Shown here in pieces: positions 18,078 through 26,890 of a DNA stretch of 33,082 nucleotides. The stretch covers positions 1-33,082 of the forward strand of contig JAJTDM010000090.1 of NCBI GenBank assembly GCA_021300575.1. Direction: 5' to 3'. A model generated the notes under the pieces. That model saw only the letters and a program-made list of their open reading frames with translations, was not told the DNA's origin and ran no database searches. Position 1 is the first letter of the stretch, and the number at the start of each line of letters is the position of its first letter. The translations under genes were made by a program, and so were the position numbers. The DNA is from Rubrivivax sp. (GTDB lineage: Bacteria > Pseudomonadota > Gammaproteobacteria > Burkholderiales > Burkholderiaceae_C).

Positions 18078-19286
18078 ATGCGATCCCGCGTCCTTTCCGG
18101 CATGCGTCCCACAGGCGCCCTTCACCTGGGCCACTACCACGGTGCGCTCAAGAACTGGGTGCGGCTGCAGGACGAGCACGAGTGCTTCTACTTCGTGGCC
18201 GATTGGCACGCGCTGACCACCCACTACGAAAGCCGCGAGGTGATCGAGAAGACCGTGTTCGACATGGTCATCGACTGGGTGGCGGCTGGCCTGGATCCGG
18301 CCAAGTCCACCATCTTCATCCAGAGCCGCCTGCCCGAGCACGCCGAACTGTTCACGCTGCTGGCCATGGGCACGCCTCTGGGCTGGCTGGAGCGCGTGCC
18401 GACCTACAAGGACCAGATCGACAAGCTCAAGGACAAGGACCTCGCCACCTACGGCTTCCTGGGCTACCCCCTGCTGCAAGCCGCCGACATCCTCATCTAC
18501 AAGGCGACCTACGTGCCTGTGGGCGAGGATCAAGCCTCGCACGTGGAACTCACCCGCGAGGTGGCCCGCCGCTTCAATCACCTGTACGGACGCCACCCCG
18601 AGTTCGAGGCCCTGGCGCTGGCGGCTGTGGCCAAGCTGGGCAACGACGACGCGCGCTACTTCGACAAGCAGCGCAAGGCCTTTGGCGAGACGGGTTCCGC
18701 AGACGCACTGGCCAAAGGCGAGGCCATCCTGCGCAAGGCCGCGGTCTCGGTCAGTGGTTGGACCCCGAACGACACCGAGCTGCTGAACGGCCACTTGCGC
18801 GGCAGCGGCAAGACCGTTTTGGTGGAGCCGCAGGCGCTGCATACCGAGGTGGCCAAGCTGCCGGGGCTTGACGGCGGCAAGATGAGCAAGAGTTACGGCA
18901 ACACCATCGCCATGCGCGAGGAACCTGCACAGGTGGAGGTCAAGATCCGCCGCATGCCGACCGACCCCCAGCGCGTGAGGCGCACCGACCCCGGCGACCC
19001 GGCCCGCTGCCCGGTGTGGCAGTTCCATCAGGTGTACAGCGACGCCGACACCAAGGAACAGGTGGTGCGTGGCTGCACCACGGCCGGTATCGGCTGCCTG
19101 GAGTGCAAGCAGCCGGTGATCGACGCCATCCTTCGTGAGCAGCAACCCTGGCGCGAACGCGCTGCGGACCTGGTGGCGGACCCCCAGCGGGTGCGCACCA
19201 TCGTGGACGAAGGCACTGAGCGTGCGCGCAGCGTCGCCCGACAGACCATGGGCGACGTGCGCGAGGCGATGGGACTGGCCTATTGA
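18078..19286 (+). CDS. trpS: tryptophanyl-tRNA synthetase
   Basis: This 402-residue class I synthetase charges tRNA(Trp). The HIGH-type motif is GALHLGHYHG and the KMSKS loop is GGKMSKSYGN. The inserted middle region (about residues 190-260) makes it longer than the ~330-residue E. coli enzyme, as in the longer bacterial TrpS group. The ATG at 18078 gives MRSRVLSGMRPTGALHLGHY, the correct spacing to HIGH. Upstream codons are open but not conserved in character. It is divergent from purN. No trp attenuator or T-box is visible. Confidence 0.95.
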   Translation: MRSRVLSGMRPTGALHLGHYHGALKNWVRLQDEHECFYFVADWHALTTHYESREVIEKTVFDMVIDWVAAGLDPAKSTIFIQSRLPEHAELFTLLAMGTPLGWLERVPTYKDQIDKLKDKDLATYGFLGYPLLQAADILIYKATYVPVGEDQASHVELTREVARRFNHLYGRHPEFEALALAAVAKLGNDDARYFDKQRKAFGETGSADALAKGEAILRKAAVSVSGWTPNDTELLNGHLRGSGKTVLVEPQALHTEVAKLPGLDGGKMSKSYGNTIAMREEPAQVEVKIRRMPTDPQRVRRTDPGDPARCPVWQFHQVYSDADTKEQVVRGCTTAGIGCLECKQPVIDAILREQQPWRERAADLVADPQRVRTIVDEGTERARSVARQTMGDVREAMGLAY

Positions 19287-19362
19287 TGACGATGGCGCGA
19301 CCCGGGACAGCGACTGCCGCTGCCTGAAGCGCCCCCGTATTGCGACGAACCGGAGCCTGCAC

Positions 19363-19893
19363 ATGGCCGACTGTCCTGCCCCCTCCCATCACCAGGCCCA
19401 GCCGGCCCGGCGGATGGCACTGCGTTTCGTGGCCGCCTCGGGCGTCGCGGCAGCGGTGTCCTTGGCCACCGGCTGTGCGCTGACCCCCTGGGCGGCCAGC
19501 GCGCCCACGGTGTACCTGATGTCGGTGGAGCGCCTGCCAGGGGAACCCCTGGAGCGCAGGTTCGATCTTCAACTGCGGATCCAGAACCCCAATCCGAAAC
19601 CCATTGCGTTCAACGGGATGGCCCTGACCCTGGAGCTCAACAACCGGACCGTGGGCACCGGGGTCACAAACGCTTCAGGGCTTGTGCCCGCCCATGGCGA
19701 CACCCTGCTGAAGGTACCGGTGAACGTCTCGGCGCCGTTCGAAACCCTGCAGATGCTGGGCTTGACCGACAAGCTGCCACGAGGGGACCTGCCTTACACG
19801 CTGAAAGGCCGCCTGACGGGGGGAACCCTGGAGCGCGTGCTGGGCACCGAGGCAACCTTTGAATCCACGGGCTCGGTGCGATGGCCGCGATGA
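19363..19893 (+). CDS. LEA14-like (WHy domain) putative lipoprotein
   Basis: This 176-residue exported protein has a hydrophobic segment VAASGVAAAVSLATGC that ends like a lipobox, with Cys as the lipidation candidate (A-T-G-C is a weak match). The mature part has the water-stress/hypersensitive-response fold signs: FDLQLRIQNPNPKPIAFNGM, LELNNRTVGTGVTN and VPVNVSAPFETLQML. The ATG at 19363 is one choice; MALRFVAASG at 19414 would give a cleaner signal peptide. It ends 12 bp before ccmA and is probably cotranscribed with the ccm genes. Its role is unknown. Confidence 0.75.
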   Translation: MADCPAPSHHQAQPARRMALRFVAASGVAAAVSLATGCALTPWAASAPTVYLMSVERLPGEPLERRFDLQLRIQNPNPKPIAFNGMALTLELNNRTVGTGVTNASGLVPAHGDTLLKVPVNVSAPFETLQMLGLTDKLPRGDLPYTLKGRLTGGTLERVLGTEATFESTGSVRWPR

Positions 19894-19905
19894 GGCCTTG
19901 AGCCG

Positions 19906-20580
19906 ATGCAGACCAGCACCCCAAGCGCCCCACCGGATGCACCGCTGCTGGAGGTATCCTTCCTGGCCGGCAGCCGGGGGGAGCGACGACTCTTCCAGAA
20001 CCTGGCCATCAGCCTCCTTGCCGGGCAGGTGATGTGGCTGCGCGGGCGCAATGGCAGGGGCAAGACCACCCTGCTTCGCCTGCTGGCCGGCTTGTCGACC
20101 CCCGCCCAGGGTGAAATCCGGGTGCTGGGCCAGAGCCTGAAGAGCGCGCCCGTCTCGCTGCGCTCTGCGGTGGGCTATCTTGCACATGCCAACGCCCTGA
20201 AGGACGACCTCACGGCCGCCGAAGCCCTGAGCTTTGTGGGGGCACTTTCGGGGCACACGCCTTCACCTGCCGAGGTGGGGGAGGCGCTCAAGCGTCTGGG
20301 CATCGCCTCCCGTGCCGACGCTCCTGTCAGAACGCTCAGCCAGGGGCAGCGGCGCCGCGTGGCGCTGGCCCGTCTGGCCTTGCCCCGCGCTCCGCGCGTA
20401 TGGCTGCTCGACGAGCCCTTCGATGCGCTGGACGACCGGGGCGTGGAAGTGCTCAACCGGCTGCTCGCCGACCATGCAGCGGCAGGTGGCGCGGTGCTGC
20501 TGACCAGCCACCAGTCCCTGAGCCTGCGCGAGCCCGTTCCCCAGGTGCTGAACCTGGACGACTACTCGGTGCTCGCTTGA
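19906..20580 (+). CDS. ccmA: cytochrome c maturation ABC ATPase CcmA
   Basis: This 224-residue ATPase of the CcmABCD complex releases haem-loaded CcmE. It shows Walker A GRNGRGKTT, signature LSQGQRRRVALARLAL and Walker B VWLLDEPFDALDDRG. The AHANALKDDLTAAEAL stretch is typical of CcmA. It is followed after 10 bp by ccmB. The first 15 residues are a little longer than in E. coli, but no better start is seen. It is the first gene of the ccm set, with the LEA14-like gene just before it. Confidence 0.93.
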   Translation: MQTSTPSAPPDAPLLEVSFLAGSRGERRLFQNLAISLLAGQVMWLRGRNGRGKTTLLRLLAGLSTPAQGEIRVLGQSLKSAPVSLRSAVGYLAHANALKDDLTAAEALSFVGALSGHTPSPAEVGEALKRLGIASRADAPVRTLSQGQRRRVALARLALPRAPRVWLLDEPFDALDDRGVEVLNRLLADHAAAGGAVLLTSHQSLSLREPVPQVLNLDDYSVLA

Positions 20581-20590
20581 GGAACCGGCC

Positions 20591-21259
20591 ATGAGACACC
20601 TGTTTCTTGCCATCCTGGCCCGAGACCTGCGGCTCGCGGCGCGTCGCCGTGTCGATTCCTTGCTGCCCGTGGTGTTCTTCCTCGTCGCGGTGAGTCTGTT
20701 TCCCCTGGGAGTGGGGCCCGAGCCGCAGACGCTGCGCCAGATCGCCCCGGGCATCGTGTGGGTCTGCGCCCTGCTGGCGACCATGCTGTCGGTCAACACC
20801 CTGTACGCCGGAGACATGGCCGACGGGTCGCTGGAACAGATGTTGCGCGCACCCGCTTCGGGGGTGGCGGTGGCCCTGGCCAAGGCCACCGCCCACTGGC
20901 TGGTGGCGGGCCTGCCCTTGATCGTGGCCGCGCCCGTGATCGGACTGCTTTTCGACATGTCCGGGCCCGCCATGGCCACACTGGTGCTGGGCCTGCTGCT
21001 GGGAACGCCCATACTGAGCCTGCTGGGCGGCCTGGGCGCTGCGCTCACCCTGGGCCTGCGCAGCGGCGGCATGCTGTTGATCCTGATCGTGCTGCCGCTG
21101 GCCACCCCGGCCCTGATCTTTGGCGCCGGCGCCGTAGACGCGGTGGAGTCAGGGTTGTCCGCCGCAGGGCATCATTCGCTGCTGGCCGCCTTGCTGATCG
21201 CGACCTTGGCCGGGGCGCCGGCAGCTACTGCGGCAGCCCTGAGAATATCCACTGAGTGA
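20591..21259 (+). CDS. ccmB: cytochrome c maturation permease CcmB
   Basis: This 222-residue inner membrane protein has about six hydrophobic segments. Its start, MRHLFLAILARDLRLAARRR, matches the family, followed by LLPVVFFLVAVSLFPLGVGPEP and AGDMADGSLEQMLRAP. It partners CcmA and CcmC in loading haem onto CcmE. Length and motif order are normal and no break is seen. Confidence 0.93.
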   Translation: MRHLFLAILARDLRLAARRRVDSLLPVVFFLVAVSLFPLGVGPEPQTLRQIAPGIVWVCALLATMLSVNTLYAGDMADGSLEQMLRAPASGVAVALAKATAHWLVAGLPLIVAAPVIGLLFDMSGPAMATLVLGLLLGTPILSLLGGLGAALTLGLRSGGMLLILIVLPLATPALIFGAGAVDAVESGLSAAGHHSLLAALLIATLAGAPAATAAALRISTE

Positions 21260-21308
21260 TCACCTTCCCGAAGCCGCCTCACCCTGCGAACCTGAGCCAC
21301 ACCCCCGC

Positions 21309-22064
21309 ATGCCCCTGACGATCTACACCTTTTCCTCACCCCCGCGGTATTACGCGCTCACGGGGGTCTTGGTGCCGGTGTTCTGGACCCTCGCCATCGT
21401 GCTGACCGCCATCGGCCTGTGGATGGGGTTCTTCGTGGCGCCCACCGATGCCACGCAGGGCGAGGTGTACCGCATCATCTTCATCCACGTGCCTGCGGCC
21501 TGGATGTCGATGCTGCTGTACCTGGTGATGGCCTTCTGGGCGGCCATCGGCTGGGCCTTCAACGCGCGCCTGGCGTCCATGGTGGCCCGCGCCATCGCCC
21601 CCACCGGTGCACTGTTCACCTTCCTGGCCTTGTGGACTGGGGCCCTTTGGGGCAAGCCCACCTGGGGCACATGGTGGGTGTGGGATGCGCGGCTGACCTC
21701 CGAATTGATCCTGCTGTTCCTGTACCTGGGGTTCATCGCGCTGACCGAGGCGATTGACGACCCGCGGCGTGCTGACCAAGCAGGTGCGCTGGTGGCCGTG
21801 GTGGGTGCAGTGAACGTGCCGATCATCTACTTCTCGGTGAAGTGGTGGAACACCCTGCACCAGGGCGCCTCGGTCAGCCTCAACGCAGCGCCCAAGATGG
21901 CCACCACCATGCTGACGGCCATGCTGATCATGTCCCTGGCGTTCTGGGCCTATGCCTTCGCCGTGGTCTTCACACGCACCCGTGCCCTGGTGCTGGAGCG
22001 CGAACACGGCGCCACCTGGGTGCGGGAACTTGCCAGCCGACAAAGCACAGGATCCCGCCCATGA
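21309..22064 (+). CDS. ccmC: haem delivery protein CcmC
   Basis: This 251-residue inner membrane protein has six hydrophobic segments and the tryptophan-rich WWD motif [20 protein letters not shown]. The two flanking haem-ligand histidines are seen in [10 protein letters not shown] and [12 protein letters not shown]. It binds haem at the periplasmic face and attaches it to CcmE. Its stop overlaps the ccmD start in ATGA, which suggests translational coupling. The gap to ccmB is 49 bp with no obvious internal promoter. Confidence 0.95.
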   Translation: MPLTIYTFSSPPRYYALTGVLVPVFWTLAIVLTAIGLWMGFFVAPTDATQGEVYRIIFIHVPAAWMSMLLYLVMAFWAAIGWAFNARLASMVARAIAPTGALFTFLALWTGALWGKPTWGTWWVWDARLTSELILLFLYLGFIALTEAIDDPRRADQAGALVAVVGAVNVPIIYFSVKWWNTLHQGASVSLNAAPKMATTMLTAMLIMSLAFWAYAFAVVFTRTRALVLEREHGATWVRELASRQSTGSRP

Positions 22065-22252
22065 ACTGGAACAGCCCGGCAGAGTTCTTCGACATGGGCG
22101 GTCATGGGCTGTTCGTCTGGGGCTCCTATGGCGTGTGCCTGCTGGTGATGACGCTGGAACCCCTTCTGGCTGCACGACGGCGGCGTCAAGCCCTGGCCGA
22201 GGCTGCGGCGCCACAAGGCAACTTGTCACTCAAAGACGAGGAGAACGAATGA
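22061..22252 (+). CDS. ccmD: haem exporter accessory protein CcmD
   Basis: This small gene of 63 codons overlaps ccmC by four bases and ccmE by four bases. The product has one membrane segment around [20 protein letters not shown], followed by the arginine-rich [22 protein letters not shown] is the family pattern. CcmD keeps CcmABC in contact with CcmE and aids release of holo-CcmE. Confidence 0.92.
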   Translation: MNWNSPAEFFDMGGHGLFVWGSYGVCLLVMTLEPLLAARRRRQALAEAAAPQGNLSLKDEENE

Positions 22253-22707
22253 AAACCCGTCACAAGCGCGTGGCGCTGGCCCTCGGTGGTCTGGCCGCCG
22301 TGGGCGCCATCACCGCCCTGGTGCTCAATGCCTTCGAGAGCAACCTGGTGTTCTTCTACTCGCCCACCCAGGTGGTGGCCCAGGAGGCCCCCAAGCAGCG
22401 CACGTTCCGCATCGGAGGCCTGGTCGAGGAAGGCAGCGTCAAGCGTGACGGGGTGCAAGTGAACTTTGTCATCACCGACACCGCCAAGACGGTGCCGGTG
22501 CGCTACCAGGGCATCCTGCCTGATCTGTTCAAGGAGGGCAAAGGCGTGGTGGCGCAGGGGCAGTTGCAAGGCGGTGTCTTCGTGGCCCGCGAGGTGCTGG
22601 CCAAGCATGATGAGAACTACATGCCGCCCGAGGCCGAAGAGGCTGTGAAGAAGGCGCAGGGGGGCTATCAAGCCTACGGCAAGACCGTGCAGGGGGCCAA
22701 GCCATGA
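22249..22707 (+). CDS. ccmE: haem chaperone CcmE
   Basis: This 152-residue periplasmic chaperone is anchored by one N-terminal helix ([20 protein letters not shown]). The soluble part is an OB-type barrel. Haem is carried covalently on the His of [10 protein letters not shown], here H120, with Y124 as the nearby ligand. [10 protein letters not shown] and [15 protein letters not shown] fit the family. It starts in an ATGA overlap with ccmD and ends in one with ccmF, so the three are tightly coupled. Confidence 0.95.
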   Translation: MKTRHKRVALALGGLAAVGAITALVLNAFESNLVFFYSPTQVVAQEAPKQRTFRIGGLVEEGSVKRDGVQVNFVITDTAKTVPVRYQGILPDLFKEGKGVVAQGQLQGGVFVAREVLAKHDENYMPPEAEEAVKKAQGGYQAYGKTVQGAKP

Positions 22708-24545
22708 TTCCGGAGTTCGGACACTTTCTTCTGTGGCTGGCGTTGGGCCTGTCGCTCATCCTGGGGGTGGTGCCCCTGGCGGGTGCCCAGCTTCAGCGTC
22801 CGGGCTGGATGGCCCTGGCACGACCCGGCGCGGTGTGGGTGCTGCTGCTCGTGGCCGCGTCCTATCTGGCGCTGACGATCGCCTTCATGCGCAACGACTT
22901 CTCCGTGCTGTACGTCGCCCAGAACTCCAACACGGCCCTGCCCATGGCCTACAAGATTGCGGCCGTATGGGGTGGCCATGAAGGCTCGCTCTTGCTGTGG
23001 ATCCTGATGCTGGTGGGGTGGATGGCGGCGGTGGCGGGATTCAGCCGCCACTTGCCGCTGCCGGTGCTGGCGCGCATCGTGTCGGTGATGGCCCTGGTGA
23101 GCGTGGGCTTCATGCTCTTCACCCTGCTGACCTCCAACCCTTTCGACCGCCTGTTCCCGGCAGCACCCGATGGCCGCGACCTGAACCCGCTGCTGCAGGA
23201 CCCGGGCATGATCTTCCACCCACCTCTGCTCTACATGGGGTACGTGGGCTTCTCGGTCGCCTTTGCCTTCGCCGTGGCGGCACTGATCGGCGGCAACCTG
23301 GATGCGCAGTGGGCCCGCTGGACGCGCCCGTGGACCACGGTGGCCTGGATGTTCCTCACCGTGGGCATCGCGCTGGGCAGCTGGTGGGCCTATTACGAGC
23401 TGGGCTGGGGCGGCTGGTGGTTCTGGGACCCGGTGGAGAACGCCTCCTTCATGCCCTGGCTGGTGGGCACGGCGTTGATCCACTCCCTGGCCGTGACCGA
23501 GAAGCGTGGCAGCTTCAAGAGTTGGACGGTGCTGCTGGCCATCATGGCCTTCTCGCTGTCGCTGCTGGGCACTTTCCTCGTCCGCTCGGGCGTGCTGTCC
23601 TCGGTGCATGCCTTCGCCACCGACCCCACGCGCGGGCTGTTCATCCTCGGCTTCCTGGTGGTGTACCCGCTGGTGCTGGACGCGCTGGGCAAGGGCAAGA
23701 TCTCGGTGGGTCCGCCTTACTTTGACGCCGTCTTCGCGCCCCTGATGGCGCCGGTCGTCTTCCTCATGGGCGTGGGACCCATGGCCCGCTGGAAGCAGAC
23801 CGAACTGCCTGACCTGGCGATACGGCTGCGCTGGGCAGCCTTGGTCGCCGTGCTGGCCACCGGCCTCAGCGCCTGGATCGCCGAGCGCATCAGCTTCATG
23901 TCGGTGCTGGGCCTGTTGCTGGGCTGGTGGATCGTGGCCAGCGTGTTGACCGACCTGTGGGAACGCGTGTCGCCCAAGGGCCAGGGCCTGGGCCTGATGC
24001 TGCGGCGCACCTCACAGCTGACACGCGCGACGATGGGCATGATGGTGGCGCACCTGGGGGTGGCGGTCTTCATCTTCGGCGTCACGATCGTGAAGACCCA
24101 CGAGGTCGAGCGCGATGTGAAGATGAAGCCGGGCGACTACACCACCATCGGAAACATGCGCTTCACCCTGCGGGAGTTCAAGGAAGTTCAGGGTCCGAAC
24201 TACCAGGCCGTCCGAGGCTTGGTGGACGTGACGGACATCTCGCGCGGCGACCGTCTGGTGGCCCGCATGGAACCCGAAAAGCGCGTCTACCGGGTGCAGA
24301 CCATGCCCATGACCGAGGCCGCCATCCGCACTGGGCTGTTGCGGGATCTGTACGTCTCACTGGGCGAACCGGTCGAAGGGGGCGCCTGGATCGTGCGCCT
24401 GTACGTCAAGCCCTTTGTCGACTGGATCTGGGGCGGCTGCGTGCTGATGGCGCTGGGCGGCCTGCTGGCAGCCACCGACCGACGCTACCGGCAGAAGAAG
24501 ACAGCGCAGGAGCCGGCCACCACGTCCGCCACGGCCGCTGCCTGA
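22704..24545 (+). CDS. ccmF: cytochrome c haem lyase subunit CcmF, apparently shortened
   Basis: This multi-helix haem ligation protein of 613 residues (E. coli about 647) has the WWD domain [20 protein letters not shown], and the four conserved His are visible at H172, H260, H302 and H450. Just after [10 protein letters not shown] (residue 320, base 23663) the sequence jumps to [16 protein letters not shown]. Relatives have about 40-50 residues here: a helix end, a cytoplasmic loop, and the S-R-E-x-L-L-L-A-N-N segment with the next helix. The frame is kept. Spacing to the last His shrinks accordingly (E. coli His at 173, 261, 303, 491). It overlaps ccmE by 4 bp and precedes ccmG by 7 bp. It may be non-functional or misassembled. 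Confidence 0.88.
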   Translation: MIPEFGHFLLWLALGLSLILGVVPLAGAQLQRPGWMALARPGAVWVLLLVAASYLALTIAFMRNDFSVLYVAQNSNTALPMAYKIAAVWGGHEGSLLLWILMLVGWMAAVAGFSRHLPLPVLARIVSVMALVSVGFMLFTLLTSNPFDRLFPAAPDGRDLNPLLQDPGMIFHPPLLYMGYVGFSVAFAFAVAALIGGNLDAQWARWTRPWTTVAWMFLTVGIALGSWWAYYELGWGGWWFWDPVENASFMPWLVGTALIHSLAVTEKRGSFKSWTVLLAIMAFSLSLLGTFLVRSGVLSSVHAFATDPTRGLFILGFLVVYPLVLDALGKGKISVGPPYFDAVFAPLMAPVVFLMGVGPMARWKQTELPDLAIRLRWAALVAVLATGLSAWIAERISFMSVLGLLLGWWIVASVLTDLWERVSPKGQGLGLMLRRTSQLTRATMGMMVAHLGVAVFIFGVTIVKTHEVERDVKMKPGDYTTIGNMRFTLREFKEVQGPNYQAVRGLVDVTDISRGDRLVARMEPEKRVYRVQTMPMTEAAIRTGLLRDLYVSLGEPVEGGAWIVRLYVKPFVDWIWGGCVLMALGGLLAATDRRYRQKKTAQEPATTSATAAA

Positions 24546-24552
24546 GCTTCAC

Positions 24553-25083
24553 ATGAAGAGCCTGCGATTCCTCATTCCCCTGGCCCTGTTCGGCGCCCTG
24601 GCGTGGTTTCTCTATGCCGGCCTGAGCCTGAACCCACGGGAAGTGCCGTCACCGCTGATCGGCAAGCCTGCGCCGGCCTTCGCCCTGCCCCGCCTGGACG
24701 ACCCCACGCAGACCGTCAAGCGTGAAGACCTCCTGGGCAAGGTCTGGGTGATGAATGTCTGGGCCTCCTGGTGTGCGCCCTGCCGCGAGGAACACCCCCT
24801 GGTGGTGGCCTTCGCCCGGGAACGCAAGGTGCCGGTCATCGGCCTGAACTACAAGGACCGCCCCGGCGACGCCCGCACCTGGCTGGAGCGCCTGGGCAAC
24901 CCCTATGCCGCCACGCTGATCGACTTCGACGGCAAGGTAGGCATCGACTTCGGTGTCTACGGGGTGCCGGAGACCTTCGTCATCGATGCCCAGGGTGTGG
25001 TGCGGTTCAAGCACGTCGGCGTGCTGACCCGCCAGGTCATCAGCCAGAAGATCGAGCCGCTGCTCAAGGAACTGGGGGTTTGA
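24553..25083 (+). CDS. ccmG: periplasmic thiol:disulfide oxidoreductase CcmG/DsbE
   Basis: This 176-residue thioredoxin-fold protein is tethered by an N-terminal helix (FLIPLALFGALAWFLYAGL). The active site is WCAPC with C74 and C77, and GVYGVPETFVID holds the cis-proline and the GVxGxPE family motif. It reduces the CXXCH cysteines of apocytochrome c together with CcmH. It lies 7 bp after ccmF and 1 bp before ccmH, so it is clearly in the operon. Confidence 0.95.
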   Translation: MKSLRFLIPLALFGALAWFLYAGLSLNPREVPSPLIGKPAPAFALPRLDDPTQTVKREDLLGKVWVMNVWASWCAPCREEHPLVVAFARERKVPVIGLNYKDRPGDARTWLERLGNPYAATLIDFDGKVGIDFGVYGVPETFVIDAQGVVRFKHVGVLTRQVISQKIEPLLKELGV

Positions 25084-25084
25084 A

Positions 25085-25684
25085 ATGACCAGCCGATTCC
25101 TCATGTCCGCGTGGAAGGTGGACTGGAAGTTGAGCTTTCTCGGGTCCGGCAGGCGCCGCCTGGCAGCCTGGGCCCTGTGTGCTGCATGGGCCGGGCTGAC
25201 CGCCGGGCCCGCCGCCAGCCAGCCAGACCGACCCGCCGCCACGTCCTTGCCGGCCAATGCACTGACCACTGCCCCGTCCAAGGCACCCACAGCCTCGCCG
25301 GCCGCGCTTCCCGGCGTGGCCCAGCCTGCCAGCCCAGACCCGGTGCTGGAAGCGCGGGTGATGAAGCTCTCCGCCGAGTTGCGCTGTCTGGTGTGCCAGA
25401 ACCAGACCATTGCCGACTCCAACGCGGGGCTGGCCGTCGACTTGCGCAACCAGGTGCGCGACATGCTCAAGCGCGGCGACACCCCCGAGCAGATCACCGA
25501 CTACATGACAGCGCGCTACGGCGACTTCGTGCTCTACCGCCCGCCCGTCAAGAGCAGCACGGCCGTGCTGTGGTACGGCCCGGCTGCATTGCTGGTGCTG
25601 GCGGTGGTGGTGCTGCTGTTCATCGTGCGGCGACGCTCGAAGCTTCCCTCGGAACGATTCGAACCCGACCCTGAAGGCCCCTGA
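25085..25684 (+). CDS. ccmH: cytochrome c maturation protein CcmH
   Basis: This is a 199-residue periplasm-facing protein with a C-terminal helix (GPAALLVLAVVVLLFIV). The redox motif LRCLVCQNQ has C101 and C104. The N-terminal part is long, with an Ala/Pro-rich region of about 45 residues between the signal segment and VLEARVMKLSAELRC, so the exact start and cleavage site are uncertain. RDMLKRGDTPEQITDYMTARYGDFVLY is the standard family end. No CcmI-type TPR gene follows; the next gene is a dehydrogenase. Confidence 0.92.
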   Translation: MTSRFLMSAWKVDWKLSFLGSGRRRLAAWALCAAWAGLTAGPAASQPDRPAATSLPANALTTAPSKAPTASPAALPGVAQPASPDPVLEARVMKLSAELRCLVCQNQTIADSNAGLAVDLRNQVRDMLKRGDTPEQITDYMTARYGDFVLYRPPVKSSTAVLWYGPAALLVLAVVVLLFIVRRRSKLPSERFEPDPEGP

Positions 25685-25779
25685 GATCCCGGCCACATCC
25701 ACGGGCAGCCCTCCTGCCCCGCTGCGCTGGCCGACCACACGCTTGTCCGTACTGCCACATTCCAAGGCCAACACCCACC

Positions 25780-26859
25780 ATGAGCACCACGCACCTCATC
25801 CCCCTGGAACGCCTGACCACGGCCATGCACCGCGTGGTCCGCGGCTTTGGCAGCAGCGAGACAGAGGTTCATGCCGTGGTCGGCAACCTCGTGGACGCGA
25901 ACCTGACCGGGCATGACTCGCACGGCATCGGCATGCTGCCGCGCTACGCGCAGGCCTTCCTGGAAGGCGGACTGAACCCGAACAGCCATGTGCGCACGGT
26001 GCTGGATGCCGGCACCCTGCTGCGCCTGGACGGGCAAGCCGGCTTCGGTCAGGTGGTGGGGCAGGAAGCCATGGCCTTGGGCATCGAGCGCGCCGCTCGG
26101 CACGGCAGCTGCATCGTCGCCTTGGGTAACGCCCACCACATCGGCCGCATCGGGGCCTGGGCCGAGCAGGCGGCGCAGGCCGGGTTGATCTCCATTCACC
26201 TGGTGAACGTGGTGGCGCGCAACGTGGTGGCCCCCTTCGGTGGCGGTGACGCCCGTTTCGGCACCAACCCGGTATGCATCGGGGTGCCCTTGCCCGGGCG
26301 CCCCCCGGTGATCCTGGACTTCGCCACCAGCATGATCGCCCAGGGCAAGACGCGCGTGGCGCACAACAAGGGCGAGCCCGTGGCCCCGGGCTGCCTGATC
26401 GACGACCAGGGCCGCGACACACAGGACCCGCGCTACAGCGTCATCCCGCCCTGGGGCGCCTTGCTGACCTTCGGCGCGCACAAGGGTTACGGACTGGCCG
26501 TGATGTGCGAGCTGCTGGGCGGCGCGCTGGCCGGCGGCCATACGCAACGTGACGGCGACGACAGCAAGCGCCGCGTGCTCAACGGCATGTTCAGCGTGCT
26601 GCTCGACCCCGCCGCCCTGGGCGACACCGGCGCCTTCGAGCGCGAGGCCCAGGCCTTCATCGACTGGGTCAAGGCCTCGCCGCCGCGGGAGGGCGTGGAC
26701 AACGTGCTGGTGGCCGGCGAGCCCGAGCGGGCGAACAGGGCGCAGCGTACTGCCCAGGGCATTTCCGTGGACGGCACCACCTGGCAGGAGATCCTGGACG
26801 CGGCGGCGCAACTGGGCGTGGACCCGGCGGCCGTGAACGCCGACGCCGGCGTGTCCTGA
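25780..26859 (+). CDS. Ldh family (malate/L-lactate-type) NAD(P)-dependent dehydrogenase
   Basis: This 359-residue enzyme is of the type 2 malate/L-lactate dehydrogenase family, which is unrelated in fold to classic LDH. It shows ANLTGHDSHGIGMLPRYAQA with the catalytic His region, VALGNAHHIGRIGAWAEQAA, FGTNPVCIGVP and VILDFATSMIAQGKTR, with HKGYGLAVMCELLGGALAG near the active site. The substrate could be malate, lactate, ureidoglycolate or another 2-hydroxy acid; neighbours give no clue. It stands 95 bp after ccmH and probably has its own promoter. Convergent with imuB. Confidence 0.88.
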   Translation: MSTTHLIPLERLTTAMHRVVRGFGSSETEVHAVVGNLVDANLTGHDSHGIGMLPRYAQAFLEGGLNPNSHVRTVLDAGTLLRLDGQAGFGQVVGQEAMALGIERAARHGSCIVALGNAHHIGRIGAWAEQAAQAGLISIHLVNVVARNVVAPFGGGDARFGTNPVCIGVPLPGRPPVILDFATSMIAQGKTRVAHNKGEPVAPGCLIDDQGRDTQDPRYSVIPPWGALLTFGAHKGYGLAVMCELLGGALAGGHTQRDGDDSKRRVLNGMFSVLLDPAALGDTGAFEREAQAFIDWVKASPPREGVDNVLVAGEPERANRAQRTAQGISVDGTTWQEILDAAAQLGVDPAAVNADAGVS

Positions 26860-26867
26860 GTGCGCAA

Positions 26868-26889
26868 CCCCAGAGGCCAGACCCTGGGG
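26868..26889. terminator. possible hairpin between convergent genes
   Basis: CCCCAG (26868-26873) and CTGGGG (26884-26889) can pair around a 10-base loop between the dehydrogenase and imuB ends. No T run is present, so it is only a weak terminator candidate. Confidence 0.3.
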
Positions 26890-26890
26890 C

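Noticed and set aside
25655..25685. Text resembling a tRNA T-loop on the minus strand (GGGTTCGAATC)
   Set aside because: It is inside ccmH coding for RFEPDPEG, the T-stem does not pair, and no acceptor or anticodon arm is found.
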